This document shows positions 7,636 to 16,905 of a stretch of DNA of 42,429 nt, one piece after another. The stretch is from Nitrososphaerota archaeon (GTDB taxonomy: Archaea > Thermoproteota > Nitrososphaeria > Nitrososphaerales > Nitrosopumilaceae). Under the pieces are notes generated by a model. That model made no database searches. It worked only from the letters and a program-made list of their open reading frames with translations, and was not told the origin of the DNA. The translations under genes were made by a program, and so were the position numbers. Within the stretch, counting starts at the first letter, position 1; the number at the start of each line of letters is the position of its first letter. The DNA lies in NCBI GenBank assembly GCA_028867595.1, contig JAGWGB010000005.1, positions 53,574 through 96,002 of the forward strand, given 5' to 3'.

Positions 7636-8811
7636 ATGAAAATCTTTTACGCAATTCCAATCTTTGTGCTGCTTGGCATTCTGTTCCATGTGGCAAGTGC
7701 CGAAGTGTACATACCTGACAAAGAATATGCAGGATATTTTGACCATAACGGAATCTATGTTGTATATGGTTCTGTAAAAAATACAGAAAACCAACCAGTA
7801 ATTGCTAAAGTCCAGATCACGGTAAATAACGGAAATACCGCATATTCAGAGTCCCAGATTCTTCCCGTTATCTATTCATTAAATGATATGCCTTTCAAGT
7901 TCAAGTTTCCACAAATAACTAGTGGAGAACCGACACTGCAAAAACCCAATGTTTCTTTTATTCTTACCAATAGTAACCCGCTAAATATAGCGATAAACTA
8001 TGACAAGACCCTGATAAAATATCCCGATGGACACCTAACAGGATTTATTACAAATACTGGAAATAACACTGTACATAACATTGATGTCTATGCTTTGGTG
8101 CATGACAAGAATAACAATTATCTCGATGAGGTAGAAAACACTTGGACCATACCAACCCTCAATCCAGGAAGCAAGACCGAATTTGTCATGTATCCTGATC
8201 CTGCCGTTGCAAAAAATGTATATTATTACAGCTGCTTCATTCCTGGAACTGATTCCTCTGTAGAAATAGCTACCCCACTGAAGGGCAAGACATTCTACTT
8301 TAGCGTGCTCTCAATTGTGTATTTTACCAACCAAAAATTCAACGACAATGACAACTCAATCTCTTTTGATGCAGCCAATCCCTGGCAAATACCATATTAT
8401 GCCAATTTCATGTTTCCCGGTGATTCAAGTAATGGCAACTTCAAGGTATACGTAGACAGCAGCCAGATAAGCCCCTTGATAAGCATCGATAACGATACCA
8501 AAAACTGGCATGTTGCGTTCAATGTCAACTATGGCCAACACAAGATAACGATTTCAGGTTTTGATCCAAACTATGTTCCAAACAATGACGAATACTTTTA
8601 CCTCGACGCAAGATCTGCACTGATATCTTGGGCCGGCTTGTCAACGTTTACCATTTCAGATTCAAAACTGCTAGATGTACTTGGAATTCAAGGCCAACAT
8701 GTCCCATCATGGGTAAAAAACACTGTCAGTTTCATGGTATACAATAATGTGCCTGTCGATGATATTATCAACGAGATAAAATACCTAAAGCAATCTGGAA
8801 TAATAAAATAA
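7636..8811 (+). CDS. Secreted protein with CARDB/FxLYD-like region and degenerate C-terminal repeat
   Basis: 391 residues starting at ATG with a signal peptide (about residues 1-22, ending near HVASA). The segment around residues 38-60 (VVYGSVKNTENQPVIAKVQI) and again about 130-160 resembles the beta-sandwich domains found in archaeal surface proteins. The last 36 residues (VPSWVKN to IKYLKQSGIIK) are a diverged copy of the WVKxxAxWW repeat in which the Trp pair is lost. It starts 36 bases after the NikR-like gene, so co-transcription is possible. Function unknown; extracellular location is inferred. Confidence 0.78.
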   Translation: MKIFYAIPIFVLLGILFHVASAEVYIPDKEYAGYFDHNGIYVVYGSVKNTENQPVIAKVQITVNNGNTAYSESQILPVIYSLNDMPFKFKFPQITSGEPTLQKPNVSFILTNSNPLNIAINYDKTLIKYPDGHLTGFITNTGNNTVHNIDVYALVHDKNNNYLDEVENTWTIPTLNPGSKTEFVMYPDPAVAKNVYYYSCFIPGTDSSVEIATPLKGKTFYFSVLSIVYFTNQKFNDNDNSISFDAANPWQIPYYANFMFPGDSSNGNFKVYVDSSQISPLISIDNDTKNWHVAFNVNYGQHKITISGFDPNYVPNNDEYFYLDARSALISWAGLSTFTISDSKLLDVLGIQGQHVPSWVKNTVSFMVYNNVPVDDIINEIKYLKQSGIIK

Positions 8812-8815
8812 TTAT

Positions 8816-9748
8816 CTAAAGTCCCTTTTCATTTAGAACCAATGCAAGCAAGGCAGCACGCGTGTCTTTCCCATATTGAGCCTGCTTGAAATATTTTGCA
8901 TTGTCTGTGGAATCAAGTTTGTGCGAAATCTCATCCAGACGGGGTAGTGGATGCATGATTATGACATCATTTTTCATTTTCTTTAAAAGGTCAGGCCCAA
9001 TCTTGTAGCTGCCCTTTACCTTCACATATTCTTCCATGTCAGCAAACCTTTCCTTTTGTATTCTTGTCACATATACAACATCAAGGTCATCGAGATTTTC
9101 CTCGAGGTCTGTTGCTTCTGTATACGGAAGTTTTTTTCTTATCTCGTATGTCGAGTCTGAGCGAATTTTCAGAGAAGGCGGAGATATCAATTTGACATCT
9201 ACCTTATAGTTGCTCAACGCATACAAAAGAGAGTAGACCGTTCTTCCATATTTCAGGTCACCCACTATGCCGATTTTAAGACCATCAATTTTCTTCTTTT
9301 CCTTTCTAATTGTATAAAGGTCAAGTATGGCCTGTGTTGGGTGTTCTTCTGTTCCGCTGCCTGCATTGATAAGAGGCTTTTCTGAAACTTCGGCTGCAAA
9401 CCTGCTTGAGCCGTCAAGCTGGTGTCGCAGTACAACGACATCAGAGTAGAGAGACATTATTCGTACCGTATCAGCAAGGCTTTCGCCCTTTTTTGCAGAA
9501 GATGAAGACGCATCAGCTATGCCAAGGGATGTGCCACCCAATGAGGCCATTGCAGCTTCAAAGCTTAGTCGTGTCCTAGTGCTTGGTTCAAAGAAGAGAT
9601 ATCCAAGAGTTTTTCCTCGCGCAAGTTCTCTTCTCTCGTTTGGGTTCATTGCAATTATTTTGTCAGTGGCTTGGAAAACTTCCTCAAACTTTTGTTTATC
9701 AAAATCGCGTACCGAGACAATATCTTTTTGGAAAAAAGTATTGCTCAT
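8816..9748 (-). CDS. pyrB: Aspartate carbamoyltransferase catalytic subunit
   Basis: 310 residues, the usual length. The carbamoyl-phosphate motif FEPSTRTRLSFE lies at residues 53-64, with the Ser/Lys loop residues around 84-87 and the HPTQAILDL motif in the first domain. The enzyme joins carbamoyl phosphate and aspartate in the first committed step of pyrimidine synthesis. It is divergent from pyrI across only 42 bases instead of forming the common pyrBI operon. Its 3' end converges on the secreted protein gene with a 4-base gap. The start is ATG at 9748. Confidence 0.97.
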   Translation of the reverse strand: MSNTFFQKDIVSVRDFDKQKFEEVFQATDKIIAMNPNERRELARGKTLGYLFFEPSTRTRLSFEAAMASLGGTSLGIADASSSSAKKGESLADTVRIMSLYSDVVVLRHQLDGSSRFAAEVSEKPLINAGSGTEEHPTQAILDLYTIRKEKKKIDGLKIGIVGDLKYGRTVYSLLYALSNYKVDVKLISPPSLKIRSDSTYEIRKKLPYTEATDLEENLDDLDVVYVTRIQKERFADMEEYVKVKGSYKIGPDLLKKMKNDVIIMHPLPRLDEISHKLDSTDNAKYFKQAQYGKDTRAALLALVLNEKGL

Positions 9749-9759
9749 CGCAGTTCACT

Positions 9760-9768
9760 ATTATATAC
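9760..9768 (+). promoter_or_regulatory. TATA box for pyrI in the pyrB-pyrI spacer
   Basis: The sequence attatatac is centred 26 bases before the pyrI ATG, ideal for a leaderless transcript. Read on the other strand it also gives TATATAA, but only about 16 bases before the pyrB ATG, too close for a normal leaderless start. The pyrB promoter is therefore unclear. Confidence 0.5.
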
Positions 9769-9790
9769 TAGTGGTACAAAAACTATTCCA

Positions 9791-10252
9791 ATGTCAGAAT
9801 CGGACCTAATTGTTCGAAAGATCAAAAATGGCACAGTAATTGATCACATTGAATCTGGAAAAGGCATCAAGGTTCTCAATGCTCTTGGCATAGATGGAAA
9901 AGACGGCAATGTAATCACAATAGCGCTCAATGTACCAAGTTCAAAGGTTGCAAAAAAAGACATCATAAAGGTGGAAAACAGATTTTTGCAGGACTCGGAT
10001 ACAAACAAGCTTGCGCTCATAGCTCCAAAAGCAACTGTCAACATAATCAAGGAATACAAACTTGTAGAGAAGAGGCGTGTTACGCTACCAAACGAGATAG
10101 AAAGAATATTTCGCTGCTCAAATCCTGATTGCATATCAAACAGCGATGAGGACATTGACCCAGTAATGGATGTAGTTGACAAGACAGGCTTGGTTCTAAG
10201 ATGTAGGTTCTGTACCAGAATATTGGATGTTAACGAACTAAAGTATTATTGA
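9791..10252 (+). CDS. pyrI: Aspartate carbamoyltransferase regulatory subunit
   Basis: 153 residues from the ATG at 9791, which gives the canonical N-terminus and follows a TATA box. The nucleotide-binding domain covers about residues 5-95. The zinc domain follows with Cys109, Cys114, Cys138 and Cys141 (CX4C then CX2C), which holds the regulatory chain to the catalytic chain. It gives allosteric control of PyrB by nucleotides. The gene converges on the ATP synthase operon with 11 bases between stops. The open frame extends upstream to 9671, but that part overlaps pyrB and is rejected. Confidence 0.96.
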   Translation: MSESDLIVRKIKNGTVIDHIESGKGIKVLNALGIDGKDGNVITIALNVPSSKVAKKDIIKVENRFLQDSDTNKLALIAPKATVNIIKEYKLVEKRRVTLPNEIERIFRCSNPDCISNSDEDIDPVMDVVDKTGLVLRCRFCTRILDVNELKYY

Positions 10253-10263
10253 TTTTTGAAGAA

Positions 10264-12279
10264 TTATTTTTCTTTTGACTGTAGCTCATACTGATCGTAT
10301 GTGTATTTCCTTGCTGTTCCAAATGGCCTAAATGGCCTTCCGTTTCCGTGGTAGAACTTGGAGAAAAATTCCACGTAGATCAACCTGGCTCCCTGTATTC
10401 CAGGCTCGAACACACCAATTATGATATTGAATATGTGTCCAATGAAAATTATGATTGTTCCAAGTATTATGAATGGTATCGAGTGATGCAGTGTCTTGAT
10501 GAAGATATAGTCAATCACGTCAGCAAGAATTACAGATGCAAGCAAGATTCCAACAAGTCTTGTATACGACAAGATATGGCTTACTATGGACGGCAGCTCC
10601 ATGATTGCCCTGACGCCCTCACCGTAGAACATGAGACCAATTCCTGCAAGCATTAGGCCTACGTAGCCAATTCCTTCCACGTGGTGTATCGGGTTGACGT
10701 GTTGGTGATGCAGTAGTGCAAGTCCTGTTAGTACTACTCCCCATCCAAAGAGCAGCCATCCTCCCTTGCCAATTGCATGTTTCTTCTCTCCTTCCCTTAT
10801 TGTATTTAGTATGCCAAGAATTAGTCCAAATGTTACCATTCCAAGTCCGATGTATCCAGATATTAGCAATAGTTTTCGCAGTCCAGTGATAGGATCAAAG
10901 AACGCTCCGCTTGCTGGCAAGTGCAATCCAAATGTAGCATTGAGGTAGCTGAACAGGTATACGTTAGGATGGAATCCAAAGTACAAATTGAACACAAACC
11001 CCAGTCCCATTGCAATGATTGCACCTGGTGTCATGGCTTTTGCAAGCTTTACCATCTGCCGCGGCTTGAGTATGGTTAACGCAAACTTGCGCAGCGGTGT
11101 TGGCATGATGTTAAAGTTCTTTTTTCCTCCCTCTACTCTTCTAATCACCCATCTTGATACTAGCAGTATGACAAGGCCATAACCAAAGTCTCCTATCATG
11201 AGTCCATAAAATATTGGAAAGAGAGTGCCAAAGATCAGGGTTGGATCAAATTCTTTTCCTGACGGCAGAGAGTAAAATCGAATAAAGGCCTCAAAGAGTT
11301 TGTATCTCTTCGGGTTATCAAATAGCGTTGGTGGATTTTCGTCAGTATCAAGCACAAAAAGCAAGGTTCCCTTTGCATGACTGTCAAAACTATTCTTTAG
11401 CTGGTCTACCTTTGATTTTGGAATCCATCCTTCCAGAGCAAAAGAGTCCGAAGTGACCCCAAGGTTGTCTACCACTTCAAGTTTCTTGTTCTCAATTTCC
11501 AGTTGTTCTTCAATGCATGCAATGTCTACATAGTGACTTTGCGAGATCTCTGCAAGTTGCTTGTCGATTGCATTTATTTTCTGTGTGATCTCGCTTTGCT
11601 TGTTCTTTAGGCTCTGGGCAAGCTCGGCAGCCTTTCCTTTCAGCTTTGGAACAGCTTCAAGTTTTACATTATACTCTTGAACTACAGTAGCCAGTGCATG
11701 CGGTGGAAAGTTTGGAAAAGTAACCAGTATGAGCAGTGTTGTTCCTTTCCCTTCCTTTGAATAAAGAAATACGTCTTGGCTGTTTACGTCCAGTGCCTGC
11801 TTGAATCCAGCAAAGCTTTTCGGATCTATTCTGCCAAAGTAAGAGTGCGCAGATGAAAGCTGCAATACGTTAAAGTCTTCAGGAAAGAATGAAAACTCTT
11901 CAACTAGCTTGGCGTGGTTCTCGGCTTCTTTGAGATGTGTCAAAAGGCTTTCTCTTTCTCTTTCAAGTGATGCAACCTTTGTGTCCACATCAATGGATCT
12001 TGCCTTTGTCAGTAGTTGCTCAGAAGAGCCAAACCTCTGGCATTGTGTAATAGGTACTGGCGGCAGGATTGTCTTGAGCGACTTCATTCTTAAAAGCTGG
12101 TCAGAGACTTGCCTGTACTCTCCATCATCTCTCTCGTTTCTCAGCATGGATGCAACATCTTTTGAGAGTGGTTCCAGCTGAATTGTGTTCATGTCGTGAA
12201 GAATTGAGACCACAGTCTGCCTGTCTTTTCGCAGTCCTAGCACGGCAATGCGTGCCATTGGTATGGGTTTTAGAACCAA
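10264..12279 (-). CDS. atpI: A-type ATP synthase subunit I (membrane stator a-subunit)
   Basis: 671 residues in two halves: a soluble, partly coiled-coil N-terminal part (about 1-340, with coiled coils near 90-110 and 225-270) and a membrane part with seven or eight helices (about 350-645). The helix with SYTRLVGILLA carries the essential arginine of the ion channel. With the K ring it carries ions that drive rotation. It is the last gene of the operon. TTG at 12279 fits the 2-base gap after subunit H; ATG at 12258 (MARIAVLGL) is an alternative. Confidence 0.96.
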   Translation of the reverse strand: MVLKPIPMARIAVLGLRKDRQTVVSILHDMNTIQLEPLSKDVASMLRNERDDGEYRQVSDQLLRMKSLKTILPPVPITQCQRFGSSEQLLTKARSIDVDTKVASLERERESLLTHLKEAENHAKLVEEFSFFPEDFNVLQLSSAHSYFGRIDPKSFAGFKQALDVNSQDVFLYSKEGKGTTLLILVTFPNFPPHALATVVQEYNVKLEAVPKLKGKAAELAQSLKNKQSEITQKINAIDKQLAEISQSHYVDIACIEEQLEIENKKLEVVDNLGVTSDSFALEGWIPKSKVDQLKNSFDSHAKGTLLFVLDTDENPPTLFDNPKRYKLFEAFIRFYSLPSGKEFDPTLIFGTLFPIFYGLMIGDFGYGLVILLVSRWVIRRVEGGKKNFNIMPTPLRKFALTILKPRQMVKLAKAMTPGAIIAMGLGFVFNLYFGFHPNVYLFSYLNATFGLHLPASGAFFDPITGLRKLLLISGYIGLGMVTFGLILGILNTIREGEKKHAIGKGGWLLFGWGVVLTGLALLHHQHVNPIHHVEGIGYVGLMLAGIGLMFYGEGVRAIMELPSIVSHILSYTRLVGILLASVILADVIDYIFIKTLHHSIPFIILGTIIIFIGHIFNIIIGVFEPGIQGARLIYVEFFSKFYHGNGRPFRPFGTARKYTYDQYELQSKEK

Positions 12280-12281
12280 GT

Positions 12282-12605
12282 CTATACCTCTTTTAGCAAG
12301 TTATCAATTATTTCTCGCACAGTTGGCGCATCAATCCTTGCAGAAACTGTCTTTGATTTTGCCGTGGCATCCTCAATTATTTTTTCTGTCTCTGCCGATG
12401 CCTTTTTCCTAGACTGCTCTGTGCTTGATTCCACTAGCTTTTCCCCGTCACTTTTTGCGGTAGTAATTGATTTAGATACATAGCTTTCAAAATTTCTAAA
12501 TTCCTCTGAAACTTTTTTCTTGTGTTCGTCTATTTGTGATTGAATTCTGTCCTCTGCCTCCTTTATTTGCTTGAGGGAATTGACGTATTTTTCTGCAGAT
12601 GACAT
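12282..12605 (-). CDS. atpH: A-type ATP synthase subunit H (peripheral stalk)
   Basis: 107 residues, almost entirely charged heptad-like coiled coil rich in Lys, Glu, Ser and Ala, as expected for the H (G-type) subunit that pairs with subunit E in the peripheral stalk. The ATG at 12605 lies one base after the stop of the 41-aa ORF, and subunit I follows after 2 bases. Assignment rests on coiled-coil character, size and position in the operon because this family is poorly conserved. Confidence 0.8.
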   Translation of the reverse strand: MSSAEKYVNSLKQIKEAEDRIQSQIDEHKKKVSEEFRNFESYVSKSITTAKSDGEKLVESSTEQSRKKASAETEKIIEDATAKSKTVSARIDAPTVREIIDNLLKEV

Positions 12606-12606
12606 T

Positions 12607-12732
12607 TTAAACTCCTAGAAAGTGTCTCCCAGCATATAGCACTAGAGCAACGGTTCCAAAGATGTTTCCAAACTTGAAAGCCCTCATTATCATGTAGAAC
12701 TTTTTCTGCTGTTCGTTCTTAAAGCTAGGCAA
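12607..12732 (-). CDS. Small 41-aa membrane ORF between ATP synthase subunits D and H
   Basis: TTG at 12732 to TAA at 12607 encodes 41 residues, starting with PSFKNEQQKKFYMIMRAFKF after the initiator. A basic, Gln/Lys-rich head is followed by one membrane segment (about residues 22-41, GNIFGTVALVLYAGRHFLGV). The TTG overlaps the subunit D stop region by 8 bases (TTGCCTAG), and the ORF ends one base before the subunit H ATG. Subunits C and D also start at TTG. It fills what would be the only large gap in the operon. Its position after D matches ahaG in the Methanosarcina mazei operon ahaHIKECFABDG, but homology is not shown. Confidence 0.65.
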   Translation of the reverse strand: MPSFKNEQQKKFYMIMRAFKFGNIFGTVALVLYAGRHFLGV

Positions 12733-13393
12733 CTATCTCCTTCTCCTTTTTTTGCTGGGCCTCTTGTTCTCTTTCGCCCATCTTTCTCTTGACTGTTTTT
12801 AGCATGATGAAAGTGTCTCGCTCCATTTCGTCCAATCTGAATGTAATGAACTTTACTGCTGCCTGCAGTCTTGGTATGAATACATTTTCTATTGCATTTG
12901 ATTTGCGTTTTGTCTTTTCTATTTCAAGCAAGAGCTTGCGCAATGCAGTTTCTTTTTCTGCAACTTCAAGCACCATCTTGTGAACATTTTGGTACGCCTT
13001 TATTGCCTCATTGATTGATGGAGGAAGCTCAAGGAGGTGTTCTACCAATGCATTCTCGCTTTGTCCCCCGCCAATCTTTGGAATTTTTACTCCCATTACA
13101 TTTTTTGAGGTAATCTGCAGTTTGTTTAGTTGTGGAATCTTCATTGCTTCATTTTCAAGTCTCATCGAGCCTGCCAGCATCTCTGCCATCTTTATGCTCT
13201 GGTAACCCTTGATAAGCTCCGCTTGGAGTGCGGTTCTAAGAGAGGCAGCAGTCTTGCTTGTATTGAAAAATTCTAAAATCAGAGCCTGCCTTTTCAGCTT
13301 GAGTAGTTTTAGCCCTTTTTGTGCTATCTTTATTCTTTTTTTTGTGCGGATGTATTCGAGTCGGGTCGGTCTGATGTTAAGTACTGACGGCAA
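12725..13393 (-). CDS. atpD: A-type ATP synthase subunit D (central stalk)
   Basis: 222 residues, with long N- and C-terminal helices typical of the D rotor shaft. The opening motif (SVLNIRPTRLEYIRTKKRIKIA) is highly characteristic. It transmits rotation between the A3B3 head and the membrane ring together with subunit F. The start is TTG at 13393, two bases after subunit B stops. The Lys/Glu-rich tail overlaps the start of the 41-aa ORF. Confidence 0.95.
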   Translation of the reverse strand: MPSVLNIRPTRLEYIRTKKRIKIAQKGLKLLKLKRQALILEFFNTSKTAASLRTALQAELIKGYQSIKMAEMLAGSMRLENEAMKIPQLNKLQITSKNVMGVKIPKIGGGQSENALVEHLLELPPSINEAIKAYQNVHKMVLEVAEKETALRKLLLEIEKTKRKSNAIENVFIPRLQAAVKFITFRLDEMERDTFIMLKTVKRKMGEREQEAQQKKEKEIVA

Positions 13394-13395
13394 CT

Positions 13396-14787
13396 CTACT
13401 TTCCACCTGGGCTTGTCCTCTTTCGGTATTTTTCGATAAATTCAGGCTTGATGCGGTTTAACTCAGAGTCTGTAAGTTCGCTTAGCAATTCCCATCCGAT
13501 ATCTAGAGTTTGCTCAATTGATCTATTCTCGTCCATTCCCTGGTTGACAAACTTTCTTTCAAAGTTGTTGGCAACCTTTAGGAACTTTCTGTCAAGGTCG
13601 CTTAGAGCTTCTTCGCCTACAATGGCTGCAAGTGCTCTTGCATCTTTTCCTTGTGCATAAGTGGAATAGAGCTGGTCTGCAAGGCTTCGGTGGTCTTCTC
13701 TTGTCCTTCCCTTTCCGATACCTTGGTTCATCAAACGTGAAAGGCTTGTCAGCACATCTACTGGCGGATGTATGTCTCCCCTGTGAAGGTCTCTGCTCAT
13801 GACAATCTGTCCCTCTGTGATGTATCCTGTAAGGTCAGGAATTGGGTGAGTGATATCGTCTGCCGGCATGGTTAGGATTGGAATCTGTGTTACAGAGCCG
13901 TTTCTGCCCTTGATCTTGCCTGCTCTTTCATAGAGGGAGGCCAAGTCAGTATACATGTAACCTGGATATCCTCTTCTTCCAGGAACTTCTTCTCTTGCAG
14001 CTGAAATTTCTCTTAATGCCTCGCAATAGTTTGTCATGTCGGTCATGATTACAAGTACGTGCATGTTTCTTTCATATGCAAGATATTCTGCGGTAGTTAA
14101 TGCAAGTCTTGGAGTAAGCAAACGCTCCATTGATGGATCTGATGACAAGTTTAGGAATAGAGATGTTCTGCCAAGTGCGCCGCTTTCCTCAAATTGTTTT
14201 ACGAAAAAGTTTGCCTCTTCACTTGTAATTCCCATTGCTGCAAATACTACTGAAAAGTTTTCAGATGTGTTGAGCACCTTTGCCTGTCTTGCAATTTGTG
14301 CTGCAAGCAAGTTGTGTGGAAGACCGGCACCGGAAAAGACTGGAAGCTTTTGTCCTCTTACCAGAGTATTCATTGCGTCAATGTTTGACATGCCGGTCTG
14401 GATGAATTCAGATGGCTCTTCTCTTGAATATGGATTGATACCAGAACCTACCAAGTCTACCTTGTGTTTTGAAACTATTTTGGGTCCGTTGTCTCTTGGA
14501 TTTCCAAGACCGTCAAAGACTCTGCCAAGCATGTCGTCAGATACTGCAAGCTGTGCAGTCTCGCCTAGGAATTTCACTGAAGTTCCGCTGGTGTTCAGTC
14601 CTAGTGTTGGACCGAAGACCTGAACCACTGCAAGACCCTGCCTTGTATCAAGAACCTGACCCTGTCTTCTCTCGCCGTTTACAAGTTTTATCTCTACAAT
14701 TTCACCATAAGCCGCATTATCCACTCCTTGCACAAACATTAGAGGACCGGCAATTTTGTCAATCGTCTTGTATGATATGGTGGACAT
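13396..14787 (-). CDS. atpB: A-type ATP synthase subunit B (non-catalytic)
   Basis: 463 residues, the normal length. It has the alpha/beta fold of rotary ATPases without a functional Walker A lysine, in its place the stretch [11 protein letters not shown]. Family stretches such as [19 protein letters not shown] and [12 protein letters not shown]-type loops are visible. It forms the A3B3 hexamer with subunit A and contributes the arginine-bearing non-catalytic interface. The ATG lies two bases after subunit A stops. Confidence 0.97.
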   Translation of the reverse strand: MSTISYKTIDKIAGPLMFVQGVDNAAYGEIVEIKLVNGERRQGQVLDTRQGLAVVQVFGPTLGLNTSGTSVKFLGETAQLAVSDDMLGRVFDGLGNPRDNGPKIVSKHKVDLVGSGINPYSREEPSEFIQTGMSNIDAMNTLVRGQKLPVFSGAGLPHNLLAAQIARQAKVLNTSENFSVVFAAMGITSEEANFFVKQFEESGALGRTSLFLNLSSDPSMERLLTPRLALTTAEYLAYERNMHVLVIMTDMTNYCEALREISAAREEVPGRRGYPGYMYTDLASLYERAGKIKGRNGSVTQIPILTMPADDITHPIPDLTGYITEGQIVMSRDLHRGDIHPPVDVLTSLSRLMNQGIGKGRTREDHRSLADQLYSTYAQGKDARALAAIVGEEALSDLDRKFLKVANNFERKFVNQGMDENRSIEQTLDIGWELLSELTDSELNRIKPEFIEKYRKRTSPGGK

Positions 14788-14789
14788 CT

Positions 14790-16553
14790 CTAGTGTGTAA
14801 CCTCCACTAACAGATTGCTAAATTCTTGCTGCATTTTATTCTGAAAGTCCTTGACCAGTTGTTCTACTTGGTCTTCTTTTGTCCATTTTATCTTTGATAT
14901 CATCTTTCTTGATTCTAATGCGCCTACCTTTGAAGACGGAACTCCTTTCTTGATTGCCTCTGCCTCCATCTTTCCAAAGTCTATGATTGCAGCAAGCATG
15001 AGGAATTGTTTTCTGATTGAGGTGTACGTATCCACGTCATCATATGCACTTTGCTGCAGATAATCTTCCCTAATTGAGCGTGCAGTGTCAAGAACACCCT
15101 TTTCTGGTTCTGGCAGTGCATCGTATCCCACAAGCTGAACAATTTCTTGCAATTCAGATTCTTTCTGCAGGATCTCAAGTGCTTCCTTTCGCAGACCTAT
15201 CCATTCTGCTGCAACGTGGTTCTTGTACCAGTCTCCCATGCCGTCTGCATACAATGAATAGCTTGTAAGCCAGTTGATTGATGGAAAGTGTCTTCTTGAT
15301 GCCAAGCTTGCGTCAAGTGCCCAGAAGACCCTTGTTACTCTAAGTGTATTTTGTGATACTGGTTCTGAAAAGTCTCCACCAGGAGGAGATACTGCACCTA
15401 CAAGAGTAAGTGAGCCGACACGCTCTTCAGGAGATATGACAATTGCTTTGCCACCCCTTTCATAAAATTCTGCAAGTCTTCTACCAAGATAAGCTGGATA
15501 TCCTTCTTCACCTGGCATTTCTTCAAGTCTGCCTGAAATTTCTCTTAATGCCTCTGCCCATCTAGAAGTGCTGTCTGCCATCAATGCAACACCGTATCCC
15601 ATGTCACGATAGTATTCTCCCATCGTGATTCCGGTGTAGATGCTTGCCTCTCTTGCTGCGACAGGCATGTTAGAAGTATTAGCTACAAGAATTGTGCGCT
15701 CCATCAAAGGTCGCTTTGATTTTGGATCCTCAAGTTTTGGGAAGGTTGAAAGAACTTCGGTCATCTCGTTTCCTCTTTCGCCGCATCCGACATAGACAAT
15801 TACATTGCTGTCTGCCCACTTGGCAAGCTGTTGCTGTGTTACTGTCTTTCCACTTCCAAATGGGCCTGGGATTGCTGCAGTTCCACCCTTTGCAACTGGG
15901 AAGAATGTGTCAAGCACTCTCTGTCCAGTGAGAAGTGGCTCCTCTGGAGGAAGTTTTCTGAGAACTGGTCTTGGAGTTCTTACAGTCCACCAGCTTGAAA
16001 GACCAATGTCTGTCTTGGTGCTGTTTTGTACTGTTGCAACAATATCGTTTACTGTAAACTTGCCTTCAGAAATTTCAGATAACTGTCCCTCAACATTGTA
16101 TGGTACCATTATTTTGTGCATGATGAGCGGAGTCTCTTGGACCTCGCCGATTATTTCTCCTGGTGATACGCTGTCACCTTTTTTCTTTAATGGAACAAAG
16201 TCCCATTTCTTGGTTTGATCAAGCGCAGGGATTACTTTTCCTCTGCTGATAAAGTCACCACTCTGTTCCCTTAGGACATCAAGTGGTCTTTGAATTCCGT
16301 CATAAATTGAAGTAAGCAGTCCTGGGCCAAGCTGCATTGAGAGCGGCCTTTTTGTATTGGTTACCTTCTCACCTGGGCGCAGACCCGTTGTATCTTCATA
16401 AACTTGTACTGTTGCCTTGTTTCCTTCTAGTCTAATTATCTCGCCTACTAGTCCCATCTCTCCTATACGGACGACATCGAACATTTGGGCTCCCTCAAGT
16501 CCACTAGCGATAACTACCGGACCCGAAATTCTTGAAATTATTCCATCAGCCAT
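14790..16553 (-). CDS. atpA: A-type ATP synthase subunit A (catalytic)
   Basis: 587 residues. The Walker A P-loop GPFGSGKT lies at residues 230-237 and a roughly 90-residue bulge typical of A/V-type catalytic subunits precedes it (about 115-195). The catalytic region with [11 protein letters not shown] follows the P-loop. It makes or hydrolyses ATP in the A3B3 head. The length is normal, so no intein is present although A-subunit P-loops are frequent intein sites. It sits 9 bases downstream of subunit F. Confidence 0.98.
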   Translation of the reverse strand: MADGIISRISGPVVIASGLEGAQMFDVVRIGEMGLVGEIIRLEGNKATVQVYEDTTGLRPGEKVTNTKRPLSMQLGPGLLTSIYDGIQRPLDVLREQSGDFISRGKVIPALDQTKKWDFVPLKKKGDSVSPGEIIGEVQETPLIMHKIMVPYNVEGQLSEISEGKFTVNDIVATVQNSTKTDIGLSSWWTVRTPRPVLRKLPPEEPLLTGQRVLDTFFPVAKGGTAAIPGPFGSGKTVTQQQLAKWADSNVIVYVGCGERGNEMTEVLSTFPKLEDPKSKRPLMERTILVANTSNMPVAAREASIYTGITMGEYYRDMGYGVALMADSTSRWAEALREISGRLEEMPGEEGYPAYLGRRLAEFYERGGKAIVISPEERVGSLTLVGAVSPPGGDFSEPVSQNTLRVTRVFWALDASLASRRHFPSINWLTSYSLYADGMGDWYKNHVAAEWIGLRKEALEILQKESELQEIVQLVGYDALPEPEKGVLDTARSIREDYLQQSAYDDVDTYTSIRKQFLMLAAIIDFGKMEAEAIKKGVPSSKVGALESRKMISKIKWTKEDQVEQLVKDFQNKMQQEFSNLLVEVTH

Positions 16554-16562
16554 TTACTATCA

Positions 16563-16901
16563 TCAACTTGTAGGGATACTTATTCCTAACACTCTCTTTG
16601 CCAGTGCCGCAATTGACTCTTCTTGAATGTTTCCTTCCATGGCCGGCATAAAAAGGACCAGCGGTTCTATTGATGCCTCGATCTTTTTTCGAAATACTGC
16701 CGGAAGGGCATTTCTTACAGCATCGCTTGCAATGATAAGGCTAAACTTTCCTGATGAATACAAGTCTTGGACAGTTTTGCTGGCATCTTCGCCACTTACT
16801 ACAAACGTGTCCTCGATTCCAAGTAGACTGTATCCTATCACTAGTTCACGCTCTCCTACCACAGCGATCCTGCCACTTGATTGTGTTTTTTGAGTCGACA
16901 T
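16563..16901 (-). CDS. atpF: A-type ATP synthase subunit F
   Basis: 112 residues with a Rossmann-like fold start (GRIAVVGERELVIGYSLLGI) and a C-terminal helical region, the expected form of subunit F. It binds subunit D in the central stalk and can affect ATP hydrolysis. The ATG is 4 bases after the subunit C stop, and subunit A follows after 9 bases. Confidence 0.92.
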   Translation of the reverse strand: MSTQKTQSSGRIAVVGERELVIGYSLLGIEDTFVVSGEDASKTVQDLYSSGKFSLIIASDAVRNALPAVFRKKIEASIEPLVLFMPAMEGNIQEESIAALAKRVLGISIPTS

Positions 16902-16905
16902 TATC

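Noticed and set aside
9671-9790. N-terminal extension of pyrI to 9671
   Set aside because: The extra 40 codons overlap pyrB and precede the TATA box; the ATG at 9791 gives the normal PyrI N-terminus.
14036-14623. 195-codon plus-strand frame opposite ATP synthase subunit B
   Set aside because: It lies fully inside the strongly conserved subunit B gene, has no recognisable domain and no promoter of its own.
14790-16553. Intein in the ATP synthase A subunit
   Set aside because: The protein has normal length with an uninterrupted P-loop region.
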